Position numbers and translations under genes: made by a program | Notes under the pieces: model-generated | Told to the model about the DNA's origin: nothing | What the model saw: the letters and a program-made list of their open reading frames with translations, nothing else | The model's database searches: none | NCBI GenBank assembly: GCA_947174835.1 | Contig: CAMWKM010000016.1 | Span: 1 to 34,097 of the forward strand | Direction: 5' to 3' | Origin: an uncultured Prevotella sp. | Lineage (GTDB): Bacteria; Bacteroidota; Bacteroidia; Bacteroidales; Bacteroidaceae | Length of the DNA stretch: 34,097 bases | Part shown: positions 1 to 7,170 of the stretch, piece after piece | Layout of the letters: the number at the start of each line of letters is the position of its first letter | Position numbering within the stretch: position 1 is the stretch's first letter

Positions 1-1
1 G

Positions 2-76
2 ATCTATACACATATCTCTATGCAGACACTCCGTGAGGAGGTGCTGTTGCACCATCCCCGAAACATCAAGAAGTGA
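2..76 (+). CDS. xerD: C-terminal end of a XerC/XerD-type tyrosine recombinase (partial)
   Basis: The reading frame is open from the left edge to a TGA at 74-76 and encodes 24 residues that begin IYTHISMQTLREEVLLHHPR. This is the characteristic end of XerC/XerD recombinases: a Y-T-H segment, then an L-R-E helix, then H-H-P-R. These enzymes resolve chromosome dimers at dif. The catalytic tyrosine and the rest of the gene lie outside the window, so XerC cannot be told from XerD with certainty. The gene converges on the dihydrouridine synthase gene. A short stem (GTGAA/TTCAC, 73-85) overlaps the stop codon but is too weak to call a terminator. Confidence 0.72.
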   Translation: MYTHISMQTLREEVLLHHPRNIKK

Positions 77-111
77 ATGCTTCACCAAGTTTTATTACCT
101 AACAAGACATC

Positions 112-1092
112 TTATCCCAACAATGTCCTGGTTTGTTCGAGTATATCCAAAAGTTCATCCATCTTTGCAGATCGTAGCATAGCGATACGAGTCTGACGGA
201 AGTTGGGAATGGCTTTGAATATAGGTGTAGCAGCCAAATGGCGACGGGTGTGAAGAATACCTCGGGGTTCGTCAATCATCTCGACATTAATGCGTAACTG
301 TTCTTCCAAAATGTCTAACTTCTGGTTAAAACCAAAGGTTTCATCGAATATTCCCTTATCCAGATAATCACGAATCTCCTTAAAGATCCAAGGCCGTCCG
401 AAGGTAGCGCGTCCCACCATGATGGCATCCACGCCGTACTGTTCAAAGGCCCTTTTAGCCTCTTCAGGCGAAGTGATATCGCCATTACCGATAATGGGAA
501 TATGAATGCGCAGATTCTTCTTCACCTCACCAATAAGCGTCCAGTCAGCTTCACCGGTGTACATCTGAGCACGGGTCCGACCGTGAATGGTCAATGCCTG
601 AATGCCACAATCCTGCAACTGCTCGGCTAATTCGGTAATGATAAGTTGCTCGTGGTTCCATCCCAAACGGGTCTTCACCGTCACAGGCAGTTTAACGGAA
701 TCCACCACCTTCTTGGTAATTTCCAACATCTTAGGAATGTTTTGCAGCATACCTGCTCCCGCACCTTTACCGGCAACTTTCTTCACGGGGCAACCAAAAT
801 TCAGGTCAATCAAGTCCGGACCTGCCTGTTCCACAATCTGTGCTGCCTCGACCATAGCCTCCACATCGCGACCATAAATCTGTATGCCCACAGGCCGTTC
901 CCCATCACTGATACCCAGCTTGCGAACGGTAGTCTTCACATCGCGCACCAAAGCCTCAGCCGATACAAACTCGGTATAGACCATCGAGGCCCCGAACCGC
1001 TTGCACAGTTGTCGAAACCCGATGTCGGTCACATCTTCCATCGGTGCCAGAAACACCGGCTGTGTTCCTAATTCTATCTGTCCTATTTTCAT
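112..1092 (-). CDS. dus: tRNA-dihydrouridine synthase (DusB-like)
   Basis: This FMN-dependent TIM-barrel enzyme reduces a specific uridine in the D-loop of tRNA to dihydrouridine, using NADPH. The 326-residue length is typical. Residues 16-20 (APMED) form the first FMN-contacting loop. NFGCP at 98-102 carries the catalytic Cys101. IHGRTR at 169-174, GNGDI at 202-206 and VGRA at 226-229 are the conserved substrate- and FMN-phosphate-binding segments. The gene is last in a minus-strand operon, 3 bases after dprA. Bacteroidota often have a single DusB-type enzyme, but the target uridine cannot be read from sequence, so I give only the family symbol. Confidence 0.93.
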   Translation of the reverse strand: MKIGQIELGTQPVFLAPMEDVTDIGFRQLCKRFGASMVYTEFVSAEALVRDVKTTVRKLGISDGERPVGIQIYGRDVEAMVEAAQIVEQAGPDLIDLNFGCPVKKVAGKGAGAGMLQNIPKMLEITKKVVDSVKLPVTVKTRLGWNHEQLIITELAEQLQDCGIQALTIHGRTRAQMYTGEADWTLIGEVKKNLRIHIPIIGNGDITSPEEAKRAFEQYGVDAIMVGRATFGRPWIFKEIRDYLDKGIFDETFGFNQKLDILEEQLRINVEMIDEPRGILHTRRHLAATPIFKAIPNFRQTRIAMLRSAKMDELLDILEQTRTLLG

Positions 1093-1095
1093 AAT

Positions 1096-2223
1096 TTACT
1101 TCAGCAAATGATACGTGCCTCCTGCCAAGGGGCGGACAACACCTTTCATCTCCAATTGAAAGAGCAAGGCTGTGAGTTGACCAATAGGAATATTTGTCTT
1201 GACAGAAATCTGATTTAGTTGTAAATCTCCCATTCCATCGAGAACTTTAACAATAGTCTGCTCATCATCAGAGAGGTCTGGAAAGAGCATACGCTCTATA
1301 CCATTGGCTTGAGCCCGACGGAGTTTGGCATCCGTCTGCCATCCCATAGCCTTAACAAAATCGTCGGCAGAAGTAATCAACTGGGCACCGTTGTCACGAA
1401 TCAACTGATTGCAGCCTTCGCTATAAGGGGCACCTACGGATCCGGGAAAGGCGAAAACAGAGCGATTGTAGTCCATCGCAATGCCAGTGGTGATGAGCCC
1501 GCCCCCTTTGGCAGCACTCTCCACAAGGATCGTGGCATCGCAAATACCTGCCACTATGCGATTGCGCCTCACAAAGTTCACCTTGTCGGGTCTCGTCTCC
1601 GACATATATTCAGTCAGCAATCCACCCTGCCTCAACATCTGGGCAGCAGTATCCCGATGGTGTGAGGGATAGAGTTCATCCAGACCATGTGCCAACACGC
1701 CTATCGTCTCATAGCCGTTCTGCAGAGCATACCGATGTGCACAGATGTCAATGCCATAGGCCAGTCCACTGACAACAAGTACATTGGGACAGAATCGTCG
1801 CAAGTCATTGATGAATCGACAGATGAGATCCTGACCATACACGGTGCAGTGACGCGTACCGATGATATTGATGACACGACTTTGGTTCAGATCAGCCGTC
1901 CCCATATAATAGAGTATAATCGGAGCATCAGGACATTCGGCCAATCGTCGAGGGTAGTTCTCGCTACCCAGCAACAGCGGTTGAATGGCATTTTTCTGGA
2001 TGAAAGCCATCTCTTGGGCAGCACGTGCCAGCGCTGCACTCCAATCCTTCATTGCAACAGCCAGCCGTTCTGTGCTGTCGGGTATTGCATCCCTGATATT
2101 GTTGCGATGCTCATAGACAGCCTGTGCCGAGCCTAAAGTCTGATAGAGGTGCAAGGCTATCTGAAAGTTGAACCCCGTCATACGGGTTAAAGCAATGGCG
2201 TAGTAGATCTCCTGTTCGTTCAT
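1096..2223 (-). CDS. dprA: DNA-processing protein DprA (Smf)
   Basis: DprA loads RecA onto incoming single-stranded DNA during natural transformation. The 375-residue protein has an N-terminal helix-hairpin-helix-like region (about 1-60). The Rossmann-like DprA domain follows (about 75-300), with IIGTRHCTVYG, VVSGLAYGIDICAHRYA, RRNRIVAG and SAAKGGGLITTG, all hallmark segments. A C-terminal winged-helix-like domain (about 310-375) completes the usual architecture. Its ATG overlaps the TGA of the thioesterase gene (ATGA), which indicates translational coupling. No other competence genes are in the window, so whether the host is transformable is open; dprA is also widely kept in strains not known to be competent. 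Confidence 0.95.
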   Translation of the reverse strand: MNEQEIYYAIALTRMTGFNFQIALHLYQTLGSAQAVYEHRNNIRDAIPDSTERLAVAMKDWSAALARAAQEMAFIQKNAIQPLLLGSENYPRRLAECPDAPIILYYMGTADLNQSRVINIIGTRHCTVYGQDLICRFINDLRRFCPNVLVVSGLAYGIDICAHRYALQNGYETIGVLAHGLDELYPSHHRDTAAQMLRQGGLLTEYMSETRPDKVNFVRRNRIVAGICDATILVESAAKGGGLITTGIAMDYNRSVFAFPGSVGAPYSEGCNQLIRDNGAQLITSADDFVKAMGWQTDAKLRRAQANGIERMLFPDLSDDEQTIVKVLDGMGDLQLNQISVKTNIPIGQLTALLFQLEMKGVVRPLAGGTYHLLK

Positions 2224-2630
2224 TGAAGGAATTTTGCAAAGGCAGTATCGTAGTCGGGGCTGTTGCCCAGACGACCGTTAATCAAGCACACCACTTCTAT
2301 CTTGCCACGAAAACACAGCTGTTCGTCGCTGGCACGGAAGATGTCTTGATGGAACACATACTTGATACCCTCCTTCGTCAAGTTAAGGCGCGAGATAAAC
2401 TCGTCATCGGGCCTGAGGGGCACCTTGTATTGGAGTTGCATACGGGCCACCACGGCATCGATACCCTTCTGGTGCATCCCGGCAAACGACAAGCCGCACG
2501 CTTTCAGGAAAAGGTGACGCGTATGCTCACAATAATGTATATACTGGGCATTGTTTACGATGCCTTCAATGTCGCACTCATAATCGCGCACCTCCATTCG
2601 GGTTTCAAAGATGTATTTCATATCGCTCAC
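2220..2630 (-). CDS. Acyl-CoA thioesterase, YbgC/4-hydroxybenzoyl-CoA thioesterase-like (hotdog fold)
   Basis: This 136-residue single hotdog-domain protein probably hydrolyses an acyl-CoA thioester in the cytoplasm. The N-terminal segment V14-RDYECDIEGIVNNAQYIHY matches the family pattern in which Asp (here D20) followed by x-x-G-x-V and an N-x-x-Y helix makes the active site. HTRHLFL follows, as in YbgC relatives. The natural substrate cannot be inferred. The start overlaps the stop of the upstream DUF2851 gene (ATGA at 2627-2630) and the stop overlaps the dprA start. The gene is therefore the second of four coupled genes. Confidence 0.85.
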   Translation of the reverse strand: MSDMKYIFETRMEVRDYECDIEGIVNNAQYIHYCEHTRHLFLKACGLSFAGMHQKGIDAVVARMQLQYKVPLRPDDEFISRLNLTKEGIKYVFHQDIFRASDEQLCFRGKIEVVCLINGRLGNSPDYDTAFAKFLQ

Positions 2631-3931
2631 TTCTTTCCTTTTAAATATTCATATCCTATCCTGCAACGCAGGCAGTCTTTATGGTCGCAGTATTCTTTCT
2701 TCAATTGGATGAGGGCCTGACTGTCTCCTGCCGTCTTTACTTCCATGCCGCACTCTTTCCACATACGGACAATATGGTTCTGCTCCGCTCTCAGTTGTTC
2801 CAACAAATCAAAGGCACGATTGCAGAGTTCTTCTTTCCGGCGATGGCGTCCTACAGCAAAAAGCATTGGGATTGCGGTATTGATGATAAGCAGGTTCTTC
2901 GATGAAACCGATGTTTGTTTCATACTCTTCGCACTCTTGGAGCCAAAGATATAATGTGTCTCCCAATAGGGCGTGACATGAGTATCCAACAAGTCGCGCA
3001 ATTGTTCCAATGTCTCACATTCCAACAATGCGCTCAGTCCGGCCCGATGCTCACAATAGAGATTTGTCAGCTGCGAGATGCGGATATGCGGAAAGTTCTG
3101 CGGACGCAGACGGAGAAACCGCCAGACAGAGAAATCCATTGGTTTCATCGAGAATTTATGCGCCAAATACTGATACTCATTGCGCAATTTAACAAAGTAG
3201 TCCTCGCCAAGGGCATCAGTCTGATAGCGATCCGGAATACTATTCAATTCCAACAAGCCAGCCTGTCCCATAAAGATGGCCTCCACTTGGAATAGGTCAT
3301 CACGATGTTTGCCAACGGCACTAAGCGGAACATTCATAGCCCATTGTTCGAAAGCATCACCGTTGACACCGAAACCATAGTTACGGGCTAAAGTCACGAA
3401 GTAGGCATCCTCCCATGAACCATCGCATTGCTCCACCCGTCGTTTGATGGCCTCCGTCTTCTGCTCTAACCGTTCCGTCTGCAGGGCTGCCATCCACGAA
3501 TGGATAGTCAACGTAGACAACTGGGGAATAATCTTATAGCAAGGTGGGTATTGGTCATTGTGCAACAATTCTTCGTAGTTCTCGCTGAGTGAAACAGGAA
3601 TTGGCAACACTAATTGCGGAAGATAGTGCCGATCCTGAGTAAGCACATCGGTATCGGCTTCGCCCACTACATGCAGCACCACATTATTATATTGGGGATC
3701 CTGATCATGTTTGTGTTGATACCAGTCGCTGGAACGCTGATGGATCTCTACGTTGCCCACCCACAACGTACCGCCGATTTTCATCTTGGCATTAAAAAAG
3801 TCGGGACCAGCATATAGGCGGTTATACAGCCCAGGGTCGATAATCTCCACCAGCCTGTTGTCGGTGGTCTTCAGTTCCCTGAGAGGCAACATCTTGTGTT
3901 TCCAGACGTAGTGCAACAGTCGTTCCATCAT
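2627..3931 (-). CDS. DUF2851 family protein, function unknown
   Basis: This roughly 434-residue protein belongs to DUF2851, a family I recognise from Bacteroidota but for which I know no established function. The frame extends upstream to 3988. I place the start at the paired ATGATG (3931/3928), giving M-M-E-R-L-L-H-Y-V-W-K, for two reasons: a TATCTTTG promoter element sits at 3977-3984 inside the longer frame, and an AAGGA lies just upstream of 3931. The C-terminus has clustered cysteines (CDHKDCLRC) that could bind a metal. It is the first gene of the operon leading to the thioesterase, dprA and dus, and its TGA overlaps the next ATG. Confidence 0.8.
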   Translation of the reverse strand: MMERLLHYVWKHKMLPLRELKTTDNRLVEIIDPGLYNRLYAGPDFFNAKMKIGGTLWVGNVEIHQRSSDWYQHKHDQDPQYNNVVLHVVGEADTDVLTQDRHYLPQLVLPIPVSLSENYEELLHNDQYPPCYKIIPQLSTLTIHSWMAALQTERLEQKTEAIKRRVEQCDGSWEDAYFVTLARNYGFGVNGDAFEQWAMNVPLSAVGKHRDDLFQVEAIFMGQAGLLELNSIPDRYQTDALGEDYFVKLRNEYQYLAHKFSMKPMDFSVWRFLRLRPQNFPHIRISQLTNLYCEHRAGLSALLECETLEQLRDLLDTHVTPYWETHYIFGSKSAKSMKQTSVSSKNLLIINTAIPMLFAVGRHRRKEELCNRAFDLLEQLRAEQNHIVRMWKECGMEVKTAGDSQALIQLKKEYCDHKDCLRCRIGYEYLKGKK

Positions 3932-3976
3932 CGTGATCCTTGTTTTGGCAGAAAGAGTGGCACTCTTATTTGTTTG

Positions 3977-4008
3977 CAAAGATAGCACTATTTCCTTATT
4001 TCACCAAA
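3977..4008 (-). promoter_or_regulatory. Bacteroidota-type promoter for the DUF2851-thioesterase-dprA-dus operon
   Basis: Read on the minus strand, TTTG (4008-4005), a 20-base spacer and TATCTTTG (3984-3977) match the phylum consensus exactly. The predicted start of transcription is about 35-40 bases upstream of the ATG at 3931. Confidence 0.7.
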
Positions 4009-4146
4009 TTTTTGGTACAAATTGTTTTGCTCACGAAATTTCGATCTATCAGAAACCAATACAAGGTTTCACTCTATACCAATTCTATTTAAATATTGAT
4101 ATAAATCAATAATAAAAGTTATACATACCAACATAAACGGAAATTC

Positions 4147-4179
4147 TTGTTATATTTACACTAAAAATTCGTACCTTTG
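4147..4179 (+). promoter_or_regulatory. Bacteroidota-type promoter of the 31-codon small gene
   Basis: TACCTTTG at 4172-4179 is a consensus -7 element. A TTG at 4147-4149, 22 bases upstream, can serve as the -33 element. Transcription should start near 4186, about 84 bases before the small ORF. The next gene-sized feature on this strand is more than 700 bases away, so the promoter appears dedicated to the small transcript. Confidence 0.6.
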
Positions 4180-4269
4180 CATTGTAGTCGAGATGACTAT
4201 ACGTTTTTTACATATTATTCATTAGGTTAGTAATGCTTTGCGTTGAGCAAAGATAATAAGGTAAAGATT

Positions 4270-4365
4270 ATGTTATTAGATTTTCAGACAACGTGTGTGT
4301 TGGCAGTTGTAGCAGTAGCCACCGTTTTGTGTGTTATCACGCTAATGAACACCAACATCCGTTGA
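4270..4365 (+). CDS. 31-residue single-helix membrane peptide (unrecognised small protein)
   Basis: The frame begins M-L-L-D-F-Q-T-T, continues with about 18 hydrophobic residues (CVLAVVAVATVLCVITLM) and ends N-T-N-I-R-stop. It reads as one transmembrane helix with short polar tails. AAGG about 10 bases upstream of the ATG can act as a ribosome site. A consensus promoter lies at 4172 and a strong terminator begins one base after the stop, so the ORF fills a self-contained transcript of roughly 220 bases. A small stem (CTTTGC/GCAAAG, 4236-4252) precedes the ribosome site. I do not recognise the family. The transcript could also act as an RNA, but the clean helix and snug terminator favour translation. 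Confidence 0.55.
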   Translation: MLLDFQTTCVLAVVAVATVLCVITLMNTNIR

Positions 4366-4404
4366 AAAGAGTATGGGGTGAGAGAGTCATACCATACTCT
4401 TTTT
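4366..4404 (+). terminator. Rho-independent terminator of the small gene
   Basis: AAAGAGTATGG (4366-4376) pairs perfectly with CCATACTCTTT (4392-4402) over 11 bp, around a 15-base loop, and ends in a T-run. It starts immediately after the stop codon of the 31-codon ORF. Confidence 0.8.
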
Positions 4405-4526
4405 CATTTGCCAATTGTTTCCCATAGCCGCAACTAAACACTATATAATATAAAATGTACGCGCGCGAGGATTTAGATAGTCATTGAAAATAAGAAAATA
4501 ACCTTCCTGTCATCGACCGATTTTTC

Positions 4527-4704
4527 TTCGATTATCTTTTGGTCGCGATTTGATTATCTTTTGCCTTCGGTTTGATAATCTTTTCACTCCCGTTTGATTA
4601 TCTTTTGCTCGCCATTTGATTATCTTTTCCAAGTCATTTGATTATCAAATGCCGACCATTTGATAATCAATTTTTATACACCCCCCATTTGATTATCTTT
4701 TGGT
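4527..4704. repeat. Array of eight GATWATC boxes at a 22-bp pitch
   Basis: The seven-base core GATTATC or its complement GATAATC starts at 4530, 4552, 4574, 4596, 4618, 4640 and 4662, exactly 22 bp apart each time; an eighth starts at 4691 (29 bp on). Most units read TTTGATTATCTTTT followed by eight GC-richer bases that differ between units (GGTCGCGA, GCCTTCGG, CACTCCCG, GCTCGCCA and so on). GATWATC is nearly self-complementary, and unit six is a full palindrome (CATTTGATTATCAAATG). The constant two-turn pitch puts every box on the same face of the helix, as expected for cooperative protein binding. The eight-base gaps are too short for CRISPR spacers. Confidence 0.85.
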
Positions 4705-4790
4705 CGGTAAAAAGATACCTTGATTAGCTTATTTGGAATGTATCTTGATGTTAAAAAAACATATATTGGCTTAAGAAAATGGGGGGGGTG
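4679..4790. repeat. Long-range inverted repeat built on C6 and G8 tracts
   Basis: CACCCCCCATTT (4679-4690) is complementary to AAATGGGGGGGGTG (4777-4790), apart from two extra G residues in the second arm. The arms are about 86 bases apart. The second arm overlaps the expected -33 region of the lipoprotein promoter. Confidence 0.6.
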
Positions 4791-4810
4791 ATATTTTATC
4801 TTTTTTTTAT

Positions 4811-4818
4811 TACTTTTG
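4811..4818 (+). promoter_or_regulatory. Putative -7 element of the lipoprotein gene
   Basis: TACTTTTG matches TAnnTTTG. No TTTG lies at the usual distance upstream. That position is occupied by the G8 tract (4781-4788), and a T8 run (4801-4808) lies in the spacer. Transcription would start near 4825, leaving a leader of about 95 bases. Confidence 0.45.
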
Positions 4819-4920
4819 CGGAAGATTAAAACATTTGTAAATTTAATAAGCAAGTGCAATTTTACATACCGCAAAAAAATGAAAATAACTTTATTATAAA
4901 CATTTAAAAAACAACATCCA

Positions 4921-5577
4921 ATGAAAAAAACATTTTATTTAATCGTATTGGCCTGTATTGCCATGTTGATGCAATCTTGTGACGGTAACGTTAGTTCTTT
5001 GTTAGGCAATTTATCGTTCCCAGCCGACAAGGCCGAATCCTACGCCAAAGCTATTGAAAACGTGAAGGAAAAGACAGACCTGAACAAGTTTAAAATCTAT
5101 TCTGTTCGTTTTTGTGAAGGCGAAAAGCTTTCCAACAACTTAATGTTTGTCAGTCTTACGATGATCAATCCCGACAACTACAGTTTTGAGCAATGTTTTT
5201 ATCTGGATGGAACCGTGGGTGATATGCGAGAACATAGCACATCAAGCTACGAAGTCGATTACGAGAAAATAAAAGGTATCGACATAACAAAGCTCGATCC
5301 GGAAAAGATACAAAGCTATTTCGACGAAGCCAAGGGGATGATTCCTGAAGGATGCACCTATAAGTCGATTAGTTATTACGAAATTGAGGAAGTGCTCCCC
5401 AGAAAATCTTCTTCTCTTAACAAAAAGCGTGACATAGGTTCTCTGGAAACCGAATTTGGAGTATGCTTCACAGAAGACGGCAAGGAGACAGAAACCAGCG
5501 GAGGAAAGACCAACTACCTTTATTACGAAACTACAATGCAGGTCAATCCCGACGGAACGCTAACCATAAAAGACTAA
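4921..5577 (+). CDS. Hypothetical lipoprotein
   Basis: The 218-residue protein starts with a classic lipoprotein signal: MKK, a hydrophobic stretch, then L-M-Q-S-C with the acylated cysteine at residue 20. The mature part is rich in acidic and lysine residues and has no transmembrane helix. I recognise no domain. A repeated negatively charged, Y/E-rich middle portion and a C-terminal strand-like segment (YYETTMQVNPDGTLTIKD) suggest a small beta-rich surface or periplasmic protein. No convincing Shine-Dalgarno site precedes the ATG; the leader is A-rich. The gene converges on pdxT with only 20 bases between stops. Expression may depend on the G-tract promoter upstream. Confidence 0.75.
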   Translation: MKKTFYLIVLACIAMLMQSCDGNVSSLLGNLSFPADKAESYAKAIENVKEKTDLNKFKIYSVRFCEGEKLSNNLMFVSLTMINPDNYSFEQCFYLDGTVGDMREHSTSSYEVDYEKIKGIDITKLDPEKIQSYFDEAKGMIPEGCTYKSISYYEIEEVLPRKSSSLNKKRDIGSLETEFGVCFTEDGKETETSGGKTNYLYYETTMQVNPDGTLTIKD

Positions 5578-5597
5578 ACGGGTCAGGAGTTTGTATT

Positions 5598-6146
5598 TTA
5601 AATACAGAAATGCAAAAACATTCGGTGGATCTTTTCACTTTCGTCCAGTTCGGGATGGAACGACGTGGCTAACTGATTGCCTTGGCGAACAGCCACGATG
5701 TGACCATCTACTGTGGCAATGGGATGGCAGCGATCACTCAGAACAGCATCTACATAAGGGGCACGAATAAACGTCATGGGGAGGTCGTTGCCAATGCCTT
5801 CAACAGTACCTGTAGTGCGGAAACTGCCCAACTGGCGGCCATAGGCATTGCGGCGTACACGAATATCCATCGTGCCCAGATAACCTTCGGACAAGAGTAT
5901 CATACCTGCACAGGTGCCAAACACCGGTAGGCCCTCGGCAATGGCAGCCTTGATAGGTCGAAGCAAGCCCAGTTGGGAGAGTAGGCGCATCTGCACCGTA
6001 CTCTCTCCTCCTGGCAGAATGAGTCCATCTTTCTGCTGCTGCCAATCCTTCAACTGACGAACTTCAAACGTCTCCACCCCGAGCCTTTGCAACATCTGCT
6101 CGTGCTCAATGAACGCCCCTTGCAGGGCCAAAACTGCAATTCTCAT
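5598..6146 (-). CDS. pdxT: Pyridoxal 5'-phosphate synthase glutaminase subunit PdxT
   Basis: PdxT hydrolyses glutamine and channels the ammonia to PdxS in the DXP-independent vitamin B6 pathway. The 182-residue class-I glutaminase has the oxyanion segment LPGGEST (44-50), the nucleophile Cys79 in GTCAGM, and the H164/E166 pair in SFHPEL, which complete the triad. The gene starts 15 bases after pdxS ends, so the two form one operon and should be made together, as the 12+12 complex requires. No clear terminator is visible in the 20 bases before the convergent lipoprotein gene. Confidence 0.96.
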   Translation of the reverse strand: MRIAVLALQGAFIEHEQMLQRLGVETFEVRQLKDWQQQKDGLILPGGESTVQMRLLSQLGLLRPIKAAIAEGLPVFGTCAGMILLSEGYLGTMDIRVRRNAYGRQLGSFRTTGTVEGIGNDLPMTFIRAPYVDAVLSDRCHPIATVDGHIVAVRQGNQLATSFHPELDESEKIHRMFLHFCI

Positions 6147-6161
6147 AAAAAATCCACTGAA

Positions 6162-7037
6162 TCACTTTCCTCTTTCGGCCATCAGAAGTTCAATCTCCTG
6201 TTCATTGATACCCACCATTGCCTCACCAAGATCTTCGGAGAGTTCCGCCAGCAGTCCGGCATCTTTGTAGTTTGTCACGGCCTGCACGATGGCTGCGGCA
6301 CGTTTGGCGGGATTGCCGCTCTTGAAAATGCCGCTTCCCACAAACACACCTTCTGCACCCAACTGCATCATAAGGGCTGCATCGGCAGGGGTTGCCACAC
6401 CACCTGCGGCAAAGTTTACCACAGGCAGTTTGCCGTTCTCATGCACAAATTTCACAAGTTCGTAGGGGGCTTGCAACTGTTTTGCAGCCTCAAAGAGTTC
6501 ATCTTCACTCATAGAAATGAGACGACGGATTTCGCTTTGCATCAGTCGTATATGGCTCACTGCCTGTACCACATCGCCAGTGCCGGGCTCACCCTTTGTC
6601 CGAATCATTGTTGCGCCTTCGGCTATGCGTCGGAGGGCTTCACTCAAGTTCTTGGCACCGCACACGAATGGTACATCGAACTTGGTTTTATCAATGTGAT
6701 AGATGTTATCAGCAGGACTGAGCACTTCGCTCTCGTCAATGTAGTCAATCTCAATGGCTTGCAATATCTGCGCTTCGGCAATATGCCCGATGCGGCATTT
6801 GGCCATTACGGGGATGCTCACTGCCTCCTGAATGCCACGAATCATTTTGGGATCGCTCATGCGCGACACACCTCCGGCCGCACGGATATCAGCAGGAATC
6901 CTTTCCAAAGCCATCACGGCACATGCACCGGCTTCTTCTGCAATGCGTGCCTGTTCCGGAGTTGTTACATCCATAATCACCCCGCCTTTCAGCATCTGAG
7001 CTAATTGGCGGTTCAAGTCTCGTCTGTTGTTGCCCAT
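6162..7037 (-). CDS. pdxS: Pyridoxal 5'-phosphate synthase subunit PdxS
   Basis: PdxS condenses ribose 5-phosphate, glyceraldehyde 3-phosphate and ammonia to pyridoxal 5'-phosphate. The 291-residue TIM barrel is full length. D23 in MDVTT, Lys80 in VMAKCRIGH (Schiff-base lysine) and Lys148 in RTKGEPGTG (second lysine) match the catalytic set of the family. The gene lies 133 bases downstream of the ThiD-AraC fusion and 15 bases upstream of pdxT. A consensus -7 element lies 35-42 bases upstream of the ATG, with a palindrome next to it that could be the regulator's site. Confidence 0.97.
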   Translation of the reverse strand: MGNNRRDLNRQLAQMLKGGVIMDVTTPEQARIAEEAGACAVMALERIPADIRAAGGVSRMSDPKMIRGIQEAVSIPVMAKCRIGHIAEAQILQAIEIDYIDESEVLSPADNIYHIDKTKFDVPFVCGAKNLSEALRRIAEGATMIRTKGEPGTGDVVQAVSHIRLMQSEIRRLISMSEDELFEAAKQLQAPYELVKFVHENGKLPVVNFAAGGVATPADAALMMQLGAEGVFVGSGIFKSGNPAKRAAAIVQAVTNYKDAGLLAELSEDLGEAMVGINEQEIELLMAERGK

Positions 7038-7071
7038 ACGTTTATCTTAAATCTGTTTGTAAAATCGGACA

Positions 7072-7103
7072 CAAAGGTATGAACTATCATCAGACAAAAC
7101 ACA
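7072..7103 (-). promoter_or_regulatory. Promoter of pdxST
   Basis: On the minus strand TACCTTTG (7079-7072) is a perfect -7 element, preceded by TGTG (7103-7100) at a 20-base spacing, one mismatch from TTTG. The imperfect -33 suits an activator-dependent promoter. Confidence 0.6.
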
Positions 7104-7117
7104 ACGGAGTTCCCGTT
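7103..7117. promoter_or_regulatory. Inverted repeat abutting the pdxST -33 element, candidate regulator site
   Basis: AACGG (7103-7107) and CCGTT (7113-7117) are perfect inverted arms around a 5-base centre. The site touches the upstream edge of the -33 element, a typical activator position. Binding by the neighbouring AraC-type protein is inference. Confidence 0.4.
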
Positions 7118-7170
7118 CTGATAAACGAAAACTCAATTTTGAAAAAAGAAAAGCGTGGAATAAATAGGAA

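Larger units (their letters stand above)
4405..4920. other. Gene-poor intergenic stretch with repeat array, C/G tracts and lipoprotein promoter
   Basis: No convincing gene lies here. It contains, in order, a short CG-rich patch (CGCGCGCG near 4460), the 22-bp-pitch GATWATC array, a CCCCCC tract, an eight-G tract and the -7 element of the lipoprotein gene. The one longer minus-strand frame runs through the array and homopolymers and has no protein-like composition. Confidence 0.6.

Noticed and set aside
73..85. Terminator hairpin after the recombinase gene
   Set aside because: The stem is 5 bp with a 3-base loop and no proper T-run.
4185..4210. Terminator at the start of the small transcript (TAGTC/GACTA stem followed by T6)
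   Set aside because: The stem is only 5 bp and is separated from the T-run by several bases; it is more likely a 5' protective stem, if anything.
4527..4704. CRISPR array
   Set aside because: The constant part is about 14 bases and the gaps are 8 bases, far below CRISPR repeat and spacer lengths. No cas gene is in the window.
4674..4874. 66-codon minus-strand frame
   Set aside because: It runs through the repeat array and the C and G tracts; its composition reflects AT-rich DNA and nothing precedes it that looks like a start signal.
5592..5606. Palindrome TGTATTTTAAATACA as a bidirectional terminator between the lipoprotein gene and pdxT
   Set aside because: The arms are pure A/T apart from one pair and leave no room for a loop, so a stable RNA hairpin is unlikely.
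6087..7004. 305-codon open frame on the plus strand
   Set aside because: It is antisense to pdxT and pdxS, which are full-length and carry all catalytic residues. The plus-strand product is rich in His and Cys, as expected from a shadow frame, and has no recognisable domain.
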